This document shows positions 23,946 to 35,660 of a stretch of DNA of 64,000 bases, in pieces. The stretch is from Anarhynchus alexandrinus (lineage: Eukaryota; Chordata; Aves; Charadriiformes; Charadriidae), in assembly GCA_008711295.1 (NCBI GenBank), contig VUYV01000100.1, positions 1,423,106 to 1,487,105 on the forward strand, written 5' to 3'. A program made the translations under genes and the position numbers. The notes beneath the pieces were generated by a model, which was given only the letters and a program-made list of their open reading frames with translations, was not told the origin of the DNA and did not search any database. The first letter of the stretch is position 1. Every line of letters begins with the position of its first letter.

Positions 23946-25249
23946 TACAGGCCCCCTAAGAGCCACATCAGTTGTATTCAGAGGTTGAAATGTGTATGCA
24001 CCTGGATTTATTTTGGCCACATACATTTAAAAATATTTGCTCTGCTAGCTAAAGGTGGCAGAGCAAAAATGTATGTGTGAGAAGGCAAACCTGGAGGGGA
24101 ACCAGAGGGTCTTAAGTATCCCTATATCCATAAAGGTAGGAAGGACTGTGATACTCTCTACATAGACAGCGTTTGCCCAAAATGCTGGTGAGGCACTGCT
24201 AATACGTTTTGTTTTGCAATGAACTGCTGCCACATGTCCGTCTTGACAAATCAGTTGATAAAAAGGATAGTCCTTTCAATGCCCAGTGTACTCCGGGTCT
24301 TGTATGGTCAAGGCACTCATTATTTACACAGAAACACCTAAGGTTTTTTCTTGAGAGGGGAGACACCCTTCACTGCAGCTCCAGCAAAATAGGCTAATCA
24401 GGGGCAGGTTTCACGTCTGCCTGCCAAGTTAGGAACAGAGCCAGTAAGTGTACCACATACCTCAGATGCATTCAAGTGTGCACCTGGTGTTAGTTAATTG
24501 GGTGAAGACTTTTTGCCTGTGGGTGGAAAGGATTTAGTGACAGAAGGTTTTTCTGTTCTCCCACTACCACCCTGTGCAATGAGAAGGAGAACATGATTGA
24601 CTGGCCTATTTTACAAGACTATCTGGGTCAGGACCGGGGAATGTTCAAGGTTAAAAGGGGAGTTATTTGATTTATAAAAGATAAATAAGCAAGTTCAGGG
24701 ATACATGAAGGACAAATATCATTCCTCTCACAAGCAAACCTTAAATTCTCACTGGCAGGGAAATGGAGGGTGGAGGAAGAAGGTTCATTACAGTGATCTT
24801 ATTGCTGATTTCTCCAGCAAGGTGTTTGGAAGCGGGTGAAGCACAGCTGTTTTCTTTTTCTACTGTGTGCGTCTATGCAGAGCATATAGGCATGGCTACC
24901 AGAAAACAGCACACTGGTGGCTGGCAAGGATAATAAATAAATGCCAGTGTAAAAACTTTCCCAGATTTAAAGCAGTCTAGAAATATTTAACAAGTTCAGA
25001 TTCACAGCAACCGTCTACTTTGGGTCTATTTGACACGTAAGGGAAATGGAAGCACAGAGCTTTGAGGGCCAGATCCGGCACGCTGCTCTGTGCAGTGCAG
25101 AGGTTGTAAAGCGCTGTTCAGAGGTGCATCGTGATTTACAGGCCAAAGATAGAGACTCATATGGTAGGAAACATAACTGTGCTGCAGCTCCTACTGTACT
25201 GAAAGGAAAGCTGTGACCAAGCCAAGGTAGAAGATAATGTGGCCTGTGA
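23946..25249. other. Gene-free sequence
   Basis: No gene was supported. The patch near 25065-25130 (GGGCCAGATCCGGCACGCTG...) is GC-richer and may be a decayed short repeat, but I cannot name it. Confidence 0.45.
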
Positions 25250-25317
25250 TCATAGAATCATAGAATGGTTTAGGTTGGAAAGGACCTTGAAGATCATCGA
25301 GTTCCAACCCCCCTGCC
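25250..25317 (-). mobile_element. CR1 LINE tail of about 68 bp (antisense)
   Basis: The plus strand reads TCATAGAATCATAGAATGGT, TTAGGTTGGAAAGGACCTTG, AAGATCATCGAGTTCCAACC and CCCCTGCC before departing from CR1. This is the same 3' end as the copies at 38783 and 58440 and so belongs to the same younger subfamily. Only the 3' UTR tip was inserted, on the minus strand. Confidence 0.93.
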
Positions 25318-25695
25318 TCATGCTGCGTTGCCAAGCATGTTTATTCATGCTCATAAATAGTGGGGAGCAACCATTCTGAGTTCTCTTGCTGAAATGAAAT
25401 TGTAAGGCAGTGAGCAATTCAGCACATTAACAAAATAGGAAATCCTTCTATTCCACCAGAAAAGGCGGGGAAGCTTAGTGCTAGCAACGGAAACACAATT
25501 TTACTAAGTCCTCATTAATTGTCCAGCTCAGCAGTATACCAAGAGATGGAGGAATGTGATGTGAGATGAGCTCATAGAGAACGTCAATATTTTTTATTTT
25601 TTTTTTTAAACATCTTATGAGCAGGTAGACTGCAATTGCAAGTGTAATATCTTGATAATAACAAGGAGCTTGGAGGGTATTTAGAAGCAAACGGT
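25318..25695. other. Gene-free spacer
   Basis: Unique AT-rich sequence between two CR1 insertions, including a T-rich stretch near 25590-25608. No gene was seen. Confidence 0.5.
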
Positions 25696-26573
25696 ACTGA
25701 TTGATGATACTAAATTAGGAGGAGCTGTGGACTCCCTCGAGGGTAAGTAGGCTTACAGGGAGATCTGGATAGACTGGAGAGCTGGGCAATCACCAACCAT
25801 ATGAAATTTAACAAGAGCAAGTGCCAAATTCTACACCTGGGATGGGGTAATCCTGCGTATACATACAAACTGGGGGATGAGAGGGTGGAAAGATATTTGG
25901 GGGTTTGGGTAGGTGACAAGTTGAATACGAGTCAACAGTGTGCCCTGGCAGCCAAAAGGGCCAACCGTGTCCTGGGGTGCATCCAGCACAGCATCGCTAG
26001 CTGGTCAAGGGAGGTGATTGTCCCACCCTGCGCTGCAATGGTGCAGCCCCACCTTGAGTTCTGTGTGCAGTTCTGGGTGCCTCAAAGTAAGAAAGACATC
26101 AAACTATGAGAGTGTGTCCAGAGGAGAGTGAGCAAGATGGTGAAAGGCCTGGAGGGCAAGAGTTATGGGGAGCAGCTGAAGTCACTTGGTTTGTTTCACT
26201 TGGAGAAGAGAAGGCTGAGGGGTCACCTCATGGCAGTCTACAACTTCTCCAAGGGGGGCAGTGGAGGGGGAGGTGCTGATCTCCTCTCTCTGGTGACCAG
26301 CGATAGGACACAAAGAAATGGAATGAAGCTGCATCAGGGGAAGTTCAGACTAGGCATTAGGAGAAGGTTCTTCACTGAGAGGGTGGTCGGTCACTGGAAC
26401 AGGTTCAGCAGGGAAGTGGTCACGTCACCAAACCTGTCAGAGTTCAAGGAGTCTCTGAACAATGGTCTTAGTCATATGATTTAGTTTTAGGTAAAACTAA
26501 AGGAGCAGGAAGCTGGACTTGATGATCCTTGTGGGTCCCTTCCAACTTGAGACATTCTATGATTCTACAATTC
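25696..26573 (+). mobile_element. CR1 LINE fragment of about 880 bp, 3' end
   Basis: Sense-orientation CR1 that begins within the reverse transcriptase domain and runs through the ORF2 C-terminus and 3' UTR. It ends in TGATGATCCTTGTGGGTCCC, TTCCAACTTGAGACATTC and TATGATTCTACAATTC near 26573. The tail octamers are degraded (TTCTATGATTCTACAATTC), which suggests it is older than the copies at 38.8 and 57.8 kb. No clear target duplication was found. Confidence 0.93.
25697..26487 (+). pseudogene. CR1 ORF2 remnant (RT to C-terminus), disrupted
   Basis: Decayed ORF2 of the enclosing CR1; an intact ORF2 would supply endonuclease and reverse transcriptase for target-primed retrotransposition. The frame opens with LIDDTKLGG at 25697-25723, matching the RT catalytic FADDTKLGG-type box with both aspartates kept. 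It then meets a TAG at 25748-25750 and an apparent 1-nt deletion at about 25752-25757. From there the other frame reads DLDRLE...MKFNKSKCQILHLG, GDERVERYLGVWVGDKLN and ANRVLGCIQHSI. A TGA at 26107-26109 interrupts the position of the usual ELLERVQRR block, and the same frame continues with [37 protein letters not shown] and GHWNRFSREVV to a stop after 26484. With at least two stops and one frameshift it is non-functional. Confidence 0.88.
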
Positions 26574-29500
26574 CACAGAGCTGTGGAACCAGTCTCAGTT
26601 ATTTTAACTGGTTGCTTCAGAGGTTCTAATTGGCCTGTGCTAGGATGAACAGCACGTAAAAACCATTTTTTCCTCTTTTTAAGATGAAAATAAATCAGAC
26701 CCTACTGAAGGCAGCACTGTTTGACAAAAAATACATTTATTTATCGAAAGAGGCACATAAATCAAGCACCAGTTGAACAAAATGAGAAATTTATTTTCCT
26801 GAAAGCCATATATGCTTCTCCACTGTGAAAATTTGGTGTAGCCCATAGTCTCGTCCAAGTGAAGTTTCTCACATTTCTGTATCCTTTTTGTCTCTTTCCC
26901 ATTATACTTTTTTGTTGTTGTTCTGTGGGGGGGTGGGGTGGAAAAGGTGTTAAACTCTTCAAAAAGGAAGCTGACAGGATCCTGTCAGTATGTAAAGGTG
27001 AAAAGGTTGTAACTACGCATGCTGTGATTTTGGACCGTAGCTTAGCAAGGCAGTTAAACAGCAGCCTAACTTTAAGTCTCTGAGTCATCTCTTTGGAGTG
27101 ACACATTTATAAGAACTGTCTCCTACTTAATGTGTCCTTGTCACTGTACATATTGTGCACCGTCTAAAATGAATCGAGGTAAATTCTGTCCCACTCCCCC
27201 AACAATTTGAAAGCAGTATATTAAGCAGTTCTTCAACCTAAGAGAGAACTGGAATTTCTGTTGTTTATCTGAAATATTTATTTTTCCAATATGCAAAAAT
27301 TATGAATTCTTAGAAGAATAAATTGTATGAAATGAAAATGCAGGGAGTTAAGTCTCAGGATCATTGGAATAGCTAACAAAGGGTGAAACACAAAGAAGCC
27401 TACACATTTACAAGTTTTCCAGAGCATCACAGTTCTCTGTGGTTTTCTATGGCCTTAGCATTGGTTAGCGTGGGAGAACACAAAACAATCTCACGTTGAT
27501 CTGGTCACTCCCACCCATTTAACATTCTCTCTGCCCAAAGTTCCAAGCTGTAGGAACTCAGACCCTAACTTGAAAATGGTAGTCTTTTTACTCACTTAGC
27601 TGCTTAGGTCTGATTCTGCATCACATTTCTACTCCAAGTCTCTCTATTTAAAGATTAGATCAGTCAGGGGATTGAGATTTAACTTATTGTACCTTCTGAA
27701 ATGGATATGGTTGGTAATATCCTCCTTCTGAGGAGAATCTTGTGATTAGGAGAGTTGTATGTACTTGTGTTAGTAGCGTTCAGCAACAGGAAGAAGAGTC
27801 AGGGACTAGAAATGGTTAAGGTATTAAAGCAATTGCTTAGGAGTTTTTGAAATGAAGTTTTCAGGCCTGTCTGGTTCACAGTTAGATGAACAAAGCTACG
27901 CTCCTATACTGGGCATGATGGGAGTTTAGAGGGTCTCCACAATATGTTGCAGCAGTGGCAACTCTCAGAATCTTATTGCAGATTCATAATTTCTTTCTAA
28001 TCTTTCAGAGGTGCCATGGAGTTGCCCTGGAACAGTGAGTAGTTTCAGCAGTGGCATAAGGGCACTGAAAATTAATAGTAGAAGGACAAAAAAGCCCCCA
28101 CTTTTTGAAGCAAGAGAAAACAAGTGCCAAAATGCACCATTGCTATGTCCCGTACTTAGGGACAAAGTACTAACAGTAGGTTGGGTGACTGTCATGACAC
28201 TTAGATATAAAGGTTTGAGGGACCACCCTGCATTTTTGACATGCAGGAATGAAGACAAAGAGAGAGGTGGCTGTATCAGTGCTCAGATTCCACTGGAGCA
28301 GCATCTGCTTTGCACATATTCATACACTATAACGACAGCAACAAAGAAAATCTAGCACAGAAAAGACTGATTCCATGAAATATTTTCTTGTAATAGAATA
28401 AAATTTGGTTTCAGGCAGGAAAGTTACCTCTTCTGGATCAGGAATCCAAAAATAGGGCATGAGGCTTTGAGGGCAAGTTACAGTGCTCAGATACTGAAGC
28501 ATAATTATTACAGTTTGAAAGGTGGATTACAGGAAACATCAGTCCTTGAGCCATGCACACATTTGTGAAAATGGACAATCTGCAAATAGAAAGGGAAGCT
28601 CTATATTGGAAATATATTTTCTAGTGTCAGTGCCTCACCTGCTCCAACAGGTAAAATTTTTCAGTTAAAAATCTGAACTTGGGTTTGTTTTGGAGTGGCT
28701 TTTTGCATGAAAATTTATTTCTTGTTTCTGTAAAAGCTGTGCTCTGTGTTCCACCACATGCACAGCCCCAGTGACTTCAAAGTCTTCTTTGTAAACCTGG
28801 TTCAAGTGCAGCCTACCTGGAGACTTGGCTGAAAATTTGAGGCGGCATCTAGAATTTGTGAGGAGGCATACGAGCATCATAAGACATAATGAGAAATATT
28901 AAAAATGTCACCAATTAGAATTAAATTATGAATTCATCTTTGGACTTCTTATCATCCATACATAGAAATTATTATAAACTAGTATGGCTAGCCACAAAGG
29001 TCCATTAGACACGGCTTGGTTGTCTCTAATAAATACTTAAAAGTCAATTTTCCACTTTAGATCAAAAAGTGAAAGGGTGAGAACTTGAGAATAGGAATAA
29101 TATTATCTTGGTGTGTCTCCTTTCCATCTTAAGCAGGTTAAAAGCTATTTCTAATAGCAGACATACTGAGGGAAGACTTGTTATTTTTGAACTTTCAAGT
29201 CATTCTGTTTTAATCTGTGACCTGATATTTTTATGAGGCATTGTTGAGTTTGGGGGAGGAGGGTTTCCTGTCTGACTGCAGCTAGCCGCTTTTCCTTCAG
29301 CTTTCAAAATGGGAAGGTTATGAGAGGTCCAGCTACAGTCATACCAAAATTATAATAATAAAAATGTAATGGAAACCAGGAATTTGGAATCCTGCAAGAG
29401 CATGAACCTTTTACCTTTCCAAATCCAGCTTTCGCCTCCTTTCTTCAATGTGTCAGATGTCATTTTTCTGTTGATTGTCATCAAACAGCATTTTGCCCTA

Positions 29501-30312
29501 TGAACTTTTTGAAATAGCTCTGAACATTTGTCTGTTTGGTGGGGAAAAAAATAGTGCAAGGACAAACAAGTATCCCTGCTATTTATTCCTGATATCTGTG
29601 GTATTAATCCCTGAAATGAATTCTGGTGTCAAACACCCACTGACTTTGACCGACTGATTCCAAATTGTGAATCATTTTGGTTTGTTTTTCTTAAGTACTA
29701 ACTGCTTAGTCAGCACTTCTCTGTACTGTCTGCTGTGGATTCCTTCCTGACATTCAGCAGAGATCCTCAACTCCTGCATTCCCGAACTCACCAGCATTTG
29801 TAGTAATACCATGTGGAAATCAAGGGAAAGCAGTGTTAGCTCATCTCTCTCTCCTCCTGAGTTGCTAAGACCCCTGAGCTACCTCTGAAACTGGAATGTA
29901 CAATCATCAGTTTCCTTTATTTATGCCACCCCTAGCTCAGCTGCTTAAGGAGACAGTATGATACCCTACAGAAAAAATCTGTCATATGGATTGTTATTTC
30001 CAAAGGATGCAGAGGAGAGGTAGAGAAGAAACAAGAGCAAGCAGTATGCAAGTATTTAAAGTAGCAAGAAACATCGTGAAATATTTATGAAACAGTTGAA
30101 ATATCGCCAGTGCAATAGATGAGCTAAGTCCTGGGGGTAGTGAGCATGATCAGCTTCGCTTGAATTCATTGTATGACGCACAAAGTTAGCACTTTCAATG
30201 TCTTGATCTTTGACTGCAGGTGGGAAATAGTGCAGTCTAGTAATTAGAACGAGAGGTTCAGTCAGGATTTCAGAGCTGTTCTTGAGTCCACATTGATTCA
30301 TCAATCAATCTG
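26574..30312. other. Gene-free sequence
   Basis: No exon, RNA gene or element was recognised. A G-rich run (GTGGGGGGGTGGGGTGG) lies at about 26925-26941. ORFs of up to 114 codons on both strands overlap each other and show no domain. Confidence 0.5.
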
Positions 30313-30329
30313 AAAAAAAAAAAAAAAAA
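30313..30329 (+). repeat. A17 homopolymer
   Basis: Seventeen A after ATCAATCAATCTG. No processed-pseudogene body or target duplication is evident beside it, so it is listed as a simple repeat. Confidence 0.9.
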
Positions 30330-33056
30330 TGAGTAGTCCATTTTGTCTTTTTGTTTACCTGTGTGCAATGGACTTAACTGGCCCTGCTATGGATGTGTTG
30401 AATGACTAAAGTTCTAGAAGGAAAGATGCTATAAGAGTGTAAAGTTGTTTTAGTTACGAGTTCAAGAACATCACTTTGCTTTTAACAGGATAAGCTGTAA
30501 TGCCAACAGCCATATAATGCTCTCCTCATCTCCCTTGTTTCTTATAAAACTCTATTTCCTATGTTTGGGAACTATTTTTCAGGATATTATTCTCTATATA
30601 ACACTATATATGCAAAAAGCCCAGGGGAAAAAAAATAAGATAAAATAGAAAAAAAAAAAAAAAAAAAAAGGGCATTTCTCCTGTCTCCCTCTAGCCAGAA
30701 AATAATGTAGTAGCTATTTAAGATGTATCTTGACAAGAGTTGCAAATGATCATTAAGGAGCAAAAGAAAAACAAAAGAACACTCAGGAAATCATGCAGTA
30801 ACTTTCACTGGTGAACATCACAGATATAAAAGGTACTTAATTTGTAAAGTTTTTAAAGTGCAGGACTAGGATTTGCACTTTGGGTTTGTGGAAGAATTGT
30901 GAGATTTAGCATGAATGAGTTTATGGATTTCTTCCCCACTGTTTAGCATAGCTTTTAGATGCAAATGAGACAATAAAGACGTCATTGCAGGAGAAAACAG
31001 AACAGAAGCCTTTTGGCTCTGTAAATGTTAACTTCAAATTTCCTTAGACAGCCAAATAGTTATTTGTGGTTCTCAAGTCCAGACATACAGCTGGTATCTG
31101 AAGGCAAAACGTACTATGGAATTAGCCCCTCTCATCTTGAGTGAACAGCTTGATTTTTTTTTAACATATATCAATCTGAAAATTCATATTTGTTATCACG
31201 TGGTTTAAATACCATGATTAAGTGATTGTTAAGAGGGGGCTACTCCAAGTGTAGTGGAAATGATGACCCATGTTAACTTTATAAGAAAAGCTGTTTTTTG
31301 GTGAATGGGAATAAAATAGGTTTAAAAAAATCTGTATCAGAAATCCAGAAGAGTATTTTGAACAGTATTTAGTAATACATTTGGAAAACCAGTCACTGGT
31401 TTATCATACGTAAAGATATATTGAGTGATTTGTCTCATGCCAATAAAAGAGAAAAGAAGCTGAGTTGAATAACTCATTAGTTCTTTCACATATAAAAAAT
31501 CTGAATGATGTTAATGTAAGATACTGCACTGACAGTTTAGGCACTGAATTACTACAGTGTTATTTTTACTACAGCCTGTTTTACTACAGGCTATGTTTTA
31601 TCCTTCCTGTGCAGTTTTACCCTATTTTCTTCAGCGTTGTTCCAAATCATTGCCTAAAAAAGTGTTTTTATGGTTGACAGTGGATTTTTATCTCCATGAT
31701 TTGTTATGCATTTGACCTTTTGTAGAAGATGCAATGGGGCTTAATTGTGCTGTGGGTGTTTACTTACCAGGAACTCAGACTGAGATGCATACAACCAAGT
31801 TTACATAAGCTGAACAGTCATTAGGAGATAATGACTTTCAGTCAGTTCTATCTGAGGCTGAATTTGAAGCAGCATCATAAGGGTCAAAGGCTTTGACTCG
31901 TATTTCCTTTTCCCTTCTCCTTACCAAGTTATCAGACTTTTATCTTGTTATCAGCAGCTGTTTAAACAAAGATATGAAGACACATGTTTATTTCCTTTGA
32001 AAGAATCAACAAGAAGTATTGTGAGTTGGTGTTTCCTCAAAGATGGGTTTGAAAAGGTACCAAAATAAACTTGTGGGTTGGTTTTTTTGTTTTGTTTTTT
32101 TTTGTCAGCTTGCATTTAATACAGATGAAGATAATGATGAGCTTCCGAATATAGAGTTCTTGTATTTAATGAGCATGAAGGGTGTTAAATCAACCTTGGG
32201 AACAAAGTCCCTTCCATATATTAATGAATAGAGGAAAAAAAAGAGTTATCTGATACTGCTTAATTCATACAACTTAGTTTTATTGTCAATTTCCTATGGA
32301 GTCAGGAGAAGACTATGAAACTCTGAAGTCTTTCTGACAACACTAGTAAATATTTATGATATGCTTTTTGGGGTTTCATGCTTTTTTAGAGTTACTTTTG
32401 TGTAAGTGGAAAACGATTTAAATTCTTTTCCTTTACTGAAATAGAGCGGGGGAAAAAACATTCTTAGTGCCAAAACTAAATCATAAATAGTTTCTAATTG
32501 TTAGTCCTGTTCTATTTTTAACTTGGAGGCTAGGAGCTCAGTGATCCAGTGAGCAGACCTATCAACAATATCTCATGAACTTGAAAGTTGCTTTTCTTGA
32601 AAGGCATTGTGATAATCTCATTGCCTGCAACATGGTTCATACTTTCTCTGTAATAGGAAAGGACTTCAAAGAAATGTTGAAATTTTAAAGAATTTTTTTT
32701 TTACATGAAGAAAAGAAAGAAAACACTACAGAAAGTCAGGCATGGCTCTGCTTAGCTGGAGAGTAGGTCCAGATAAACTGCTCTAAGTTAATGAGAGAAA
32801 AGACCTGATTTACAAAAGCTTATGTTGTAAGGCACATGAATTAAATCATTGTAGAGTAGAAGTAAACCTAGGATTTTCTAGCAATGGATTGAACAAATTA
32901 TCATGTATACTACACAATGTTGATGTGCCTTTATTTCAAAGTTAGCAGAAGCAGTGGTCTGAAAGTGGAACTCCTACATGTAGTTTTATTACACGATGTC
33001 ACTAATAGAAGGAGCACTAAGTCCTAGCACACAGGTGGCCCCTCACCTCTGTTTTC
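30330..33056. other. Gene-free AT-rich sequence
   Basis: No gene or transposon was recognised; it includes the A21 run at 30649-30669. Short ORFs at 31465 and 32043 lack recognisable content. Confidence 0.5.
30649..30669 (+). repeat. A21 homopolymer
   Basis: Twenty-one A preceded by A-rich sequence with AATAAGATAAAATAG. There is no recognisable retrocopy upstream; length is likely polymorphic or uncertain. Confidence 0.9.
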
Positions 33057-33075
33057 TACATGTGCAGCACATGTA
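33057..33075. repeat. 19-bp near-perfect palindrome
   Basis: TACATGTGC-A-GCACATGTA: two perfectly complementary 9-bp arms around a single A. Each arm holds an ACATGT/CATGTG E-box-like core. Whether it is a binding site is unknown. Confidence 0.85.
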
Positions 33076-34729
33076 CACCCACAACTGAGGTCCAGCATCA
33101 GCTCTTTAATCTCTCTTTGGCTTGTGTTCTGGGTTCCATGAAGTAGCTTTCCTCTGAGAAATTAAAACAAACTGGAAGACTGGAGGGATGCTTCAAAGAA
33201 TGTGTGTTTTCATTGAAGCATTCCTGTGATATATCCTTGCAATACAATGTTTTCAGTCTAATTTGTAAAGAAGATTCCCATGTACCGTAGGTACAATGGT
33301 GGGTACGAATACCAAAACTTTAAAATTAATACATGCTCATTCAACCCTTTCTGCACTATGATTGCTCAAAATTGCTCAAAAAACTTGCTAATCAAAAGTT
33401 CTGTTCCTGATTGATCTAGGGACATTTAACTAACACTAACATTAGGCCAGAATCATTGCAGTGAGTTAAAGAAAGAATGATCAAAACTTATGGATCTCTC
33501 TGTCTAAACAAAGAGGGGAATTAACTTCAATGAAAAATCTGATAGCCTTCATTGCAGACAATCCTGATTTGCATTGGTTGATTTCCCGGTGCATAGAAAA
33601 ATCTTTAGTTCTGTAAATATTTTTGTGAAAGGGGAAGTACTTTAACAGTCAGTTATGGACATATATTCCCCAAAATCTTCTGTTAGAATAATTTCTGTAA
33701 ATATGTTCTAATTTCTAAAATTTCTTTATACACCTGACATAATGGATGAGTTCCTTTTTGATCCATCATTTTGTAAGAAATGCTGTGCTTACAGTCCAAG
33801 AAGGAAGAAAAAAGTAAGAGCAAGACTTAGTATATTTGAAATAATATCCTAATATTGTATATTAAATGCCATCTTTCCATCCATGACAACTGTCAGTGCA
33901 TTTATACATTAAAAAAAAAAAAAAAAGCCATTTGAGCTGGAAAATCTGAGAAAGAAAGAGTCTGAGAAAGCCTTCTTGCTGAATGAGTGTTCAAAGAAAT
34001 AGGTCAACAGTGCTGTATCAATAAGTAAAAGTATAAATATGGTTGGGGAAAACTGACTTAAGAATGCATAATGTCTTGGTAGAGGACTGATCAAGGAGAT
34101 GCCATCTGAATGAGTTATACCCAGATTTTCACTACTTACCATGTGAACTCCAAAGCCCAATTAGGATCTCTGCATGTATGTAGCTATATAGGGAGCGCAG
34201 TCCTGATTTGTACCTGCATACTGGCAATTTACAAATGAGACATGCTTCCTTTTGAAAGTTGTTAAAGTCAGTCCCACTTTTCTCTTCCTCAAAGCACTGC
34301 CATTCCACAAATTGCCTTTCATTAGCTGTTTTTTCTCACTTTTTAAAAAATCTTCTTTTTAGCTGGTTAGCATCTGTCCTTATTTTGCAAGCAATTTTGG
34401 AGGCTTGTAATTCTCAAAGCCACTGTGTCACTAAGCCTCCAGATATCCTAGAGACTTCAGCTGAATAAGCTCTCCTGAATATAGCATGCTAGAGAATTTT
34501 TGGTGAAGGTCCAGTCCTTTATTTTGAAGAACAATTCATTTGTCCAGGTTCAAAACCTGTAAACATCCTCTTCAAACTAATATCCAGAAGACAATAGTTT
34601 AGCTGATCCATCTATCAATTTTGCCTTCATTTAGCAGAGACTCCATTAGCAAATGTTATTTGATGTGCTTCTAAGTCCCAGAACACAGGAGAGGAGTCTT
34701 TTCAAGCTTCACATGTAAACTGCAGTGTA
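33076..34729. other. Gene-free sequence
   Basis: No gene was supported. It holds a 10-bp tandem duplication (ATTGCTCAAA twice, 33361-33380) and an A16 run at 33911-33926. Confidence 0.5.
33911..33926 (+). repeat. A16 homopolymer
   Basis: Sixteen A between ATACATT and GCCATTTG. It is a simple repeat with no retrocopy evident. Confidence 0.9.
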
Positions 34730-35660
34730 GAGAAATGACTACTGACTGCATTTATTACCCACATTATCGGCCAATTTGTCAGTTGCTACTGAAACCACTT
34801 GCTTGCTCTGTCGGACAAAAAAAGCATCCCACAACAGGAGTGAAGGGAGGAGGTAAGCTGTGAGAAATCAGCTTGTGATGTACCTCTGCGTCATCGGGTT
34901 ATGAGACAGGGAAGGAACAGGAAGAAAGGAATATGAAATCATTAATGTATTAACAAGTTAATTATCTTTCATTCTCCCACCCACCTGTGTGTGCATGTGT
35001 GTACCTTTAGTGATGGTGCCACAGGAGCCAAATACAATTGGATGATTAAGTATTCTTCCCTCGGTGTTTGAAAAAGCGAATGTGATTATTAGTTGCAGAA
35101 AGGTAATTTACCGTTCATTATTTTCTACCAAAATGGGTACTCTGAGAGCTAAAATAAAAAGAGATCTCAAGCGTCAACTCAACGGTTGATGAGACATTTA
35201 AAAGAAACCCTCCAAGCAGCTCAGTAGCAGCAATGTTAAACCTCAACTATGTCTCTGGCATCCCGTACTAACAGAGCTTGTTTCTGTGAAGACGGCCGTT
35301 CATTTGCTTGTTGTTTTATCTGGCACTGCTCCCTGCACAAAAATCAATCTCCAATTCCTTTTAATGTTTAGCACTAAATCCAGAAAGCAAAAGAAAGCAT
35401 ATGAGTCTTGCATTTATTATAGCAGCCTCTTGTACTTGGCTTCAGGGCAGCCTTCTAATCAAGAGAATGAATAAACAGTCATTGACTCACTTTCAGGGAA
35501 CATGGGAGACAGCTCAATCTTCCTGAAGGCCAGCACGGAGAAGGGGCCTCCAAATCATAAATCAAAACACTATCAGCCCGTTAATTTAGCCTGGCAATTA
35601 TTAAGATGTTAAAGCATTTGTACTACTATGTTTATTGATGGAGGCTGAGGGACAAATGCA
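34730..35660. other. Candidate conserved non-coding region
   Basis: A repeat-free stretch of about 0.9 kb with balanced, information-rich composition compared with its neighbours, and without long homopolymers. Features include retained CpGs (TGTCGGAC, GCGTCATCGG, AAGCGTCAACTCAACGG, GACGGCCGTT, AGCACGG, GCCCGTTAAT) and clustered homeodomain-like cores such as CATTAATG, GTTAATTATC and TTAATTTAGCCTGGCAATTA. The 62-codon ORF at 35286-35474 has no domain and no splice context I could support. This is an inference from texture; a multi-species alignment would decide it. Confidence 0.3.

Noticed and set aside
25065..25130. Possible decayed SINE (GGGCCAGATCCGGCA...)
   Set aside because: No A/B box pair or tail could be identified; too short to assign.
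30313..30669. A17 and A21 runs as tails of processed pseudogenes
   Set aside because: No coding body, polyadenylation signal in the right place, or target duplications were found next to them.
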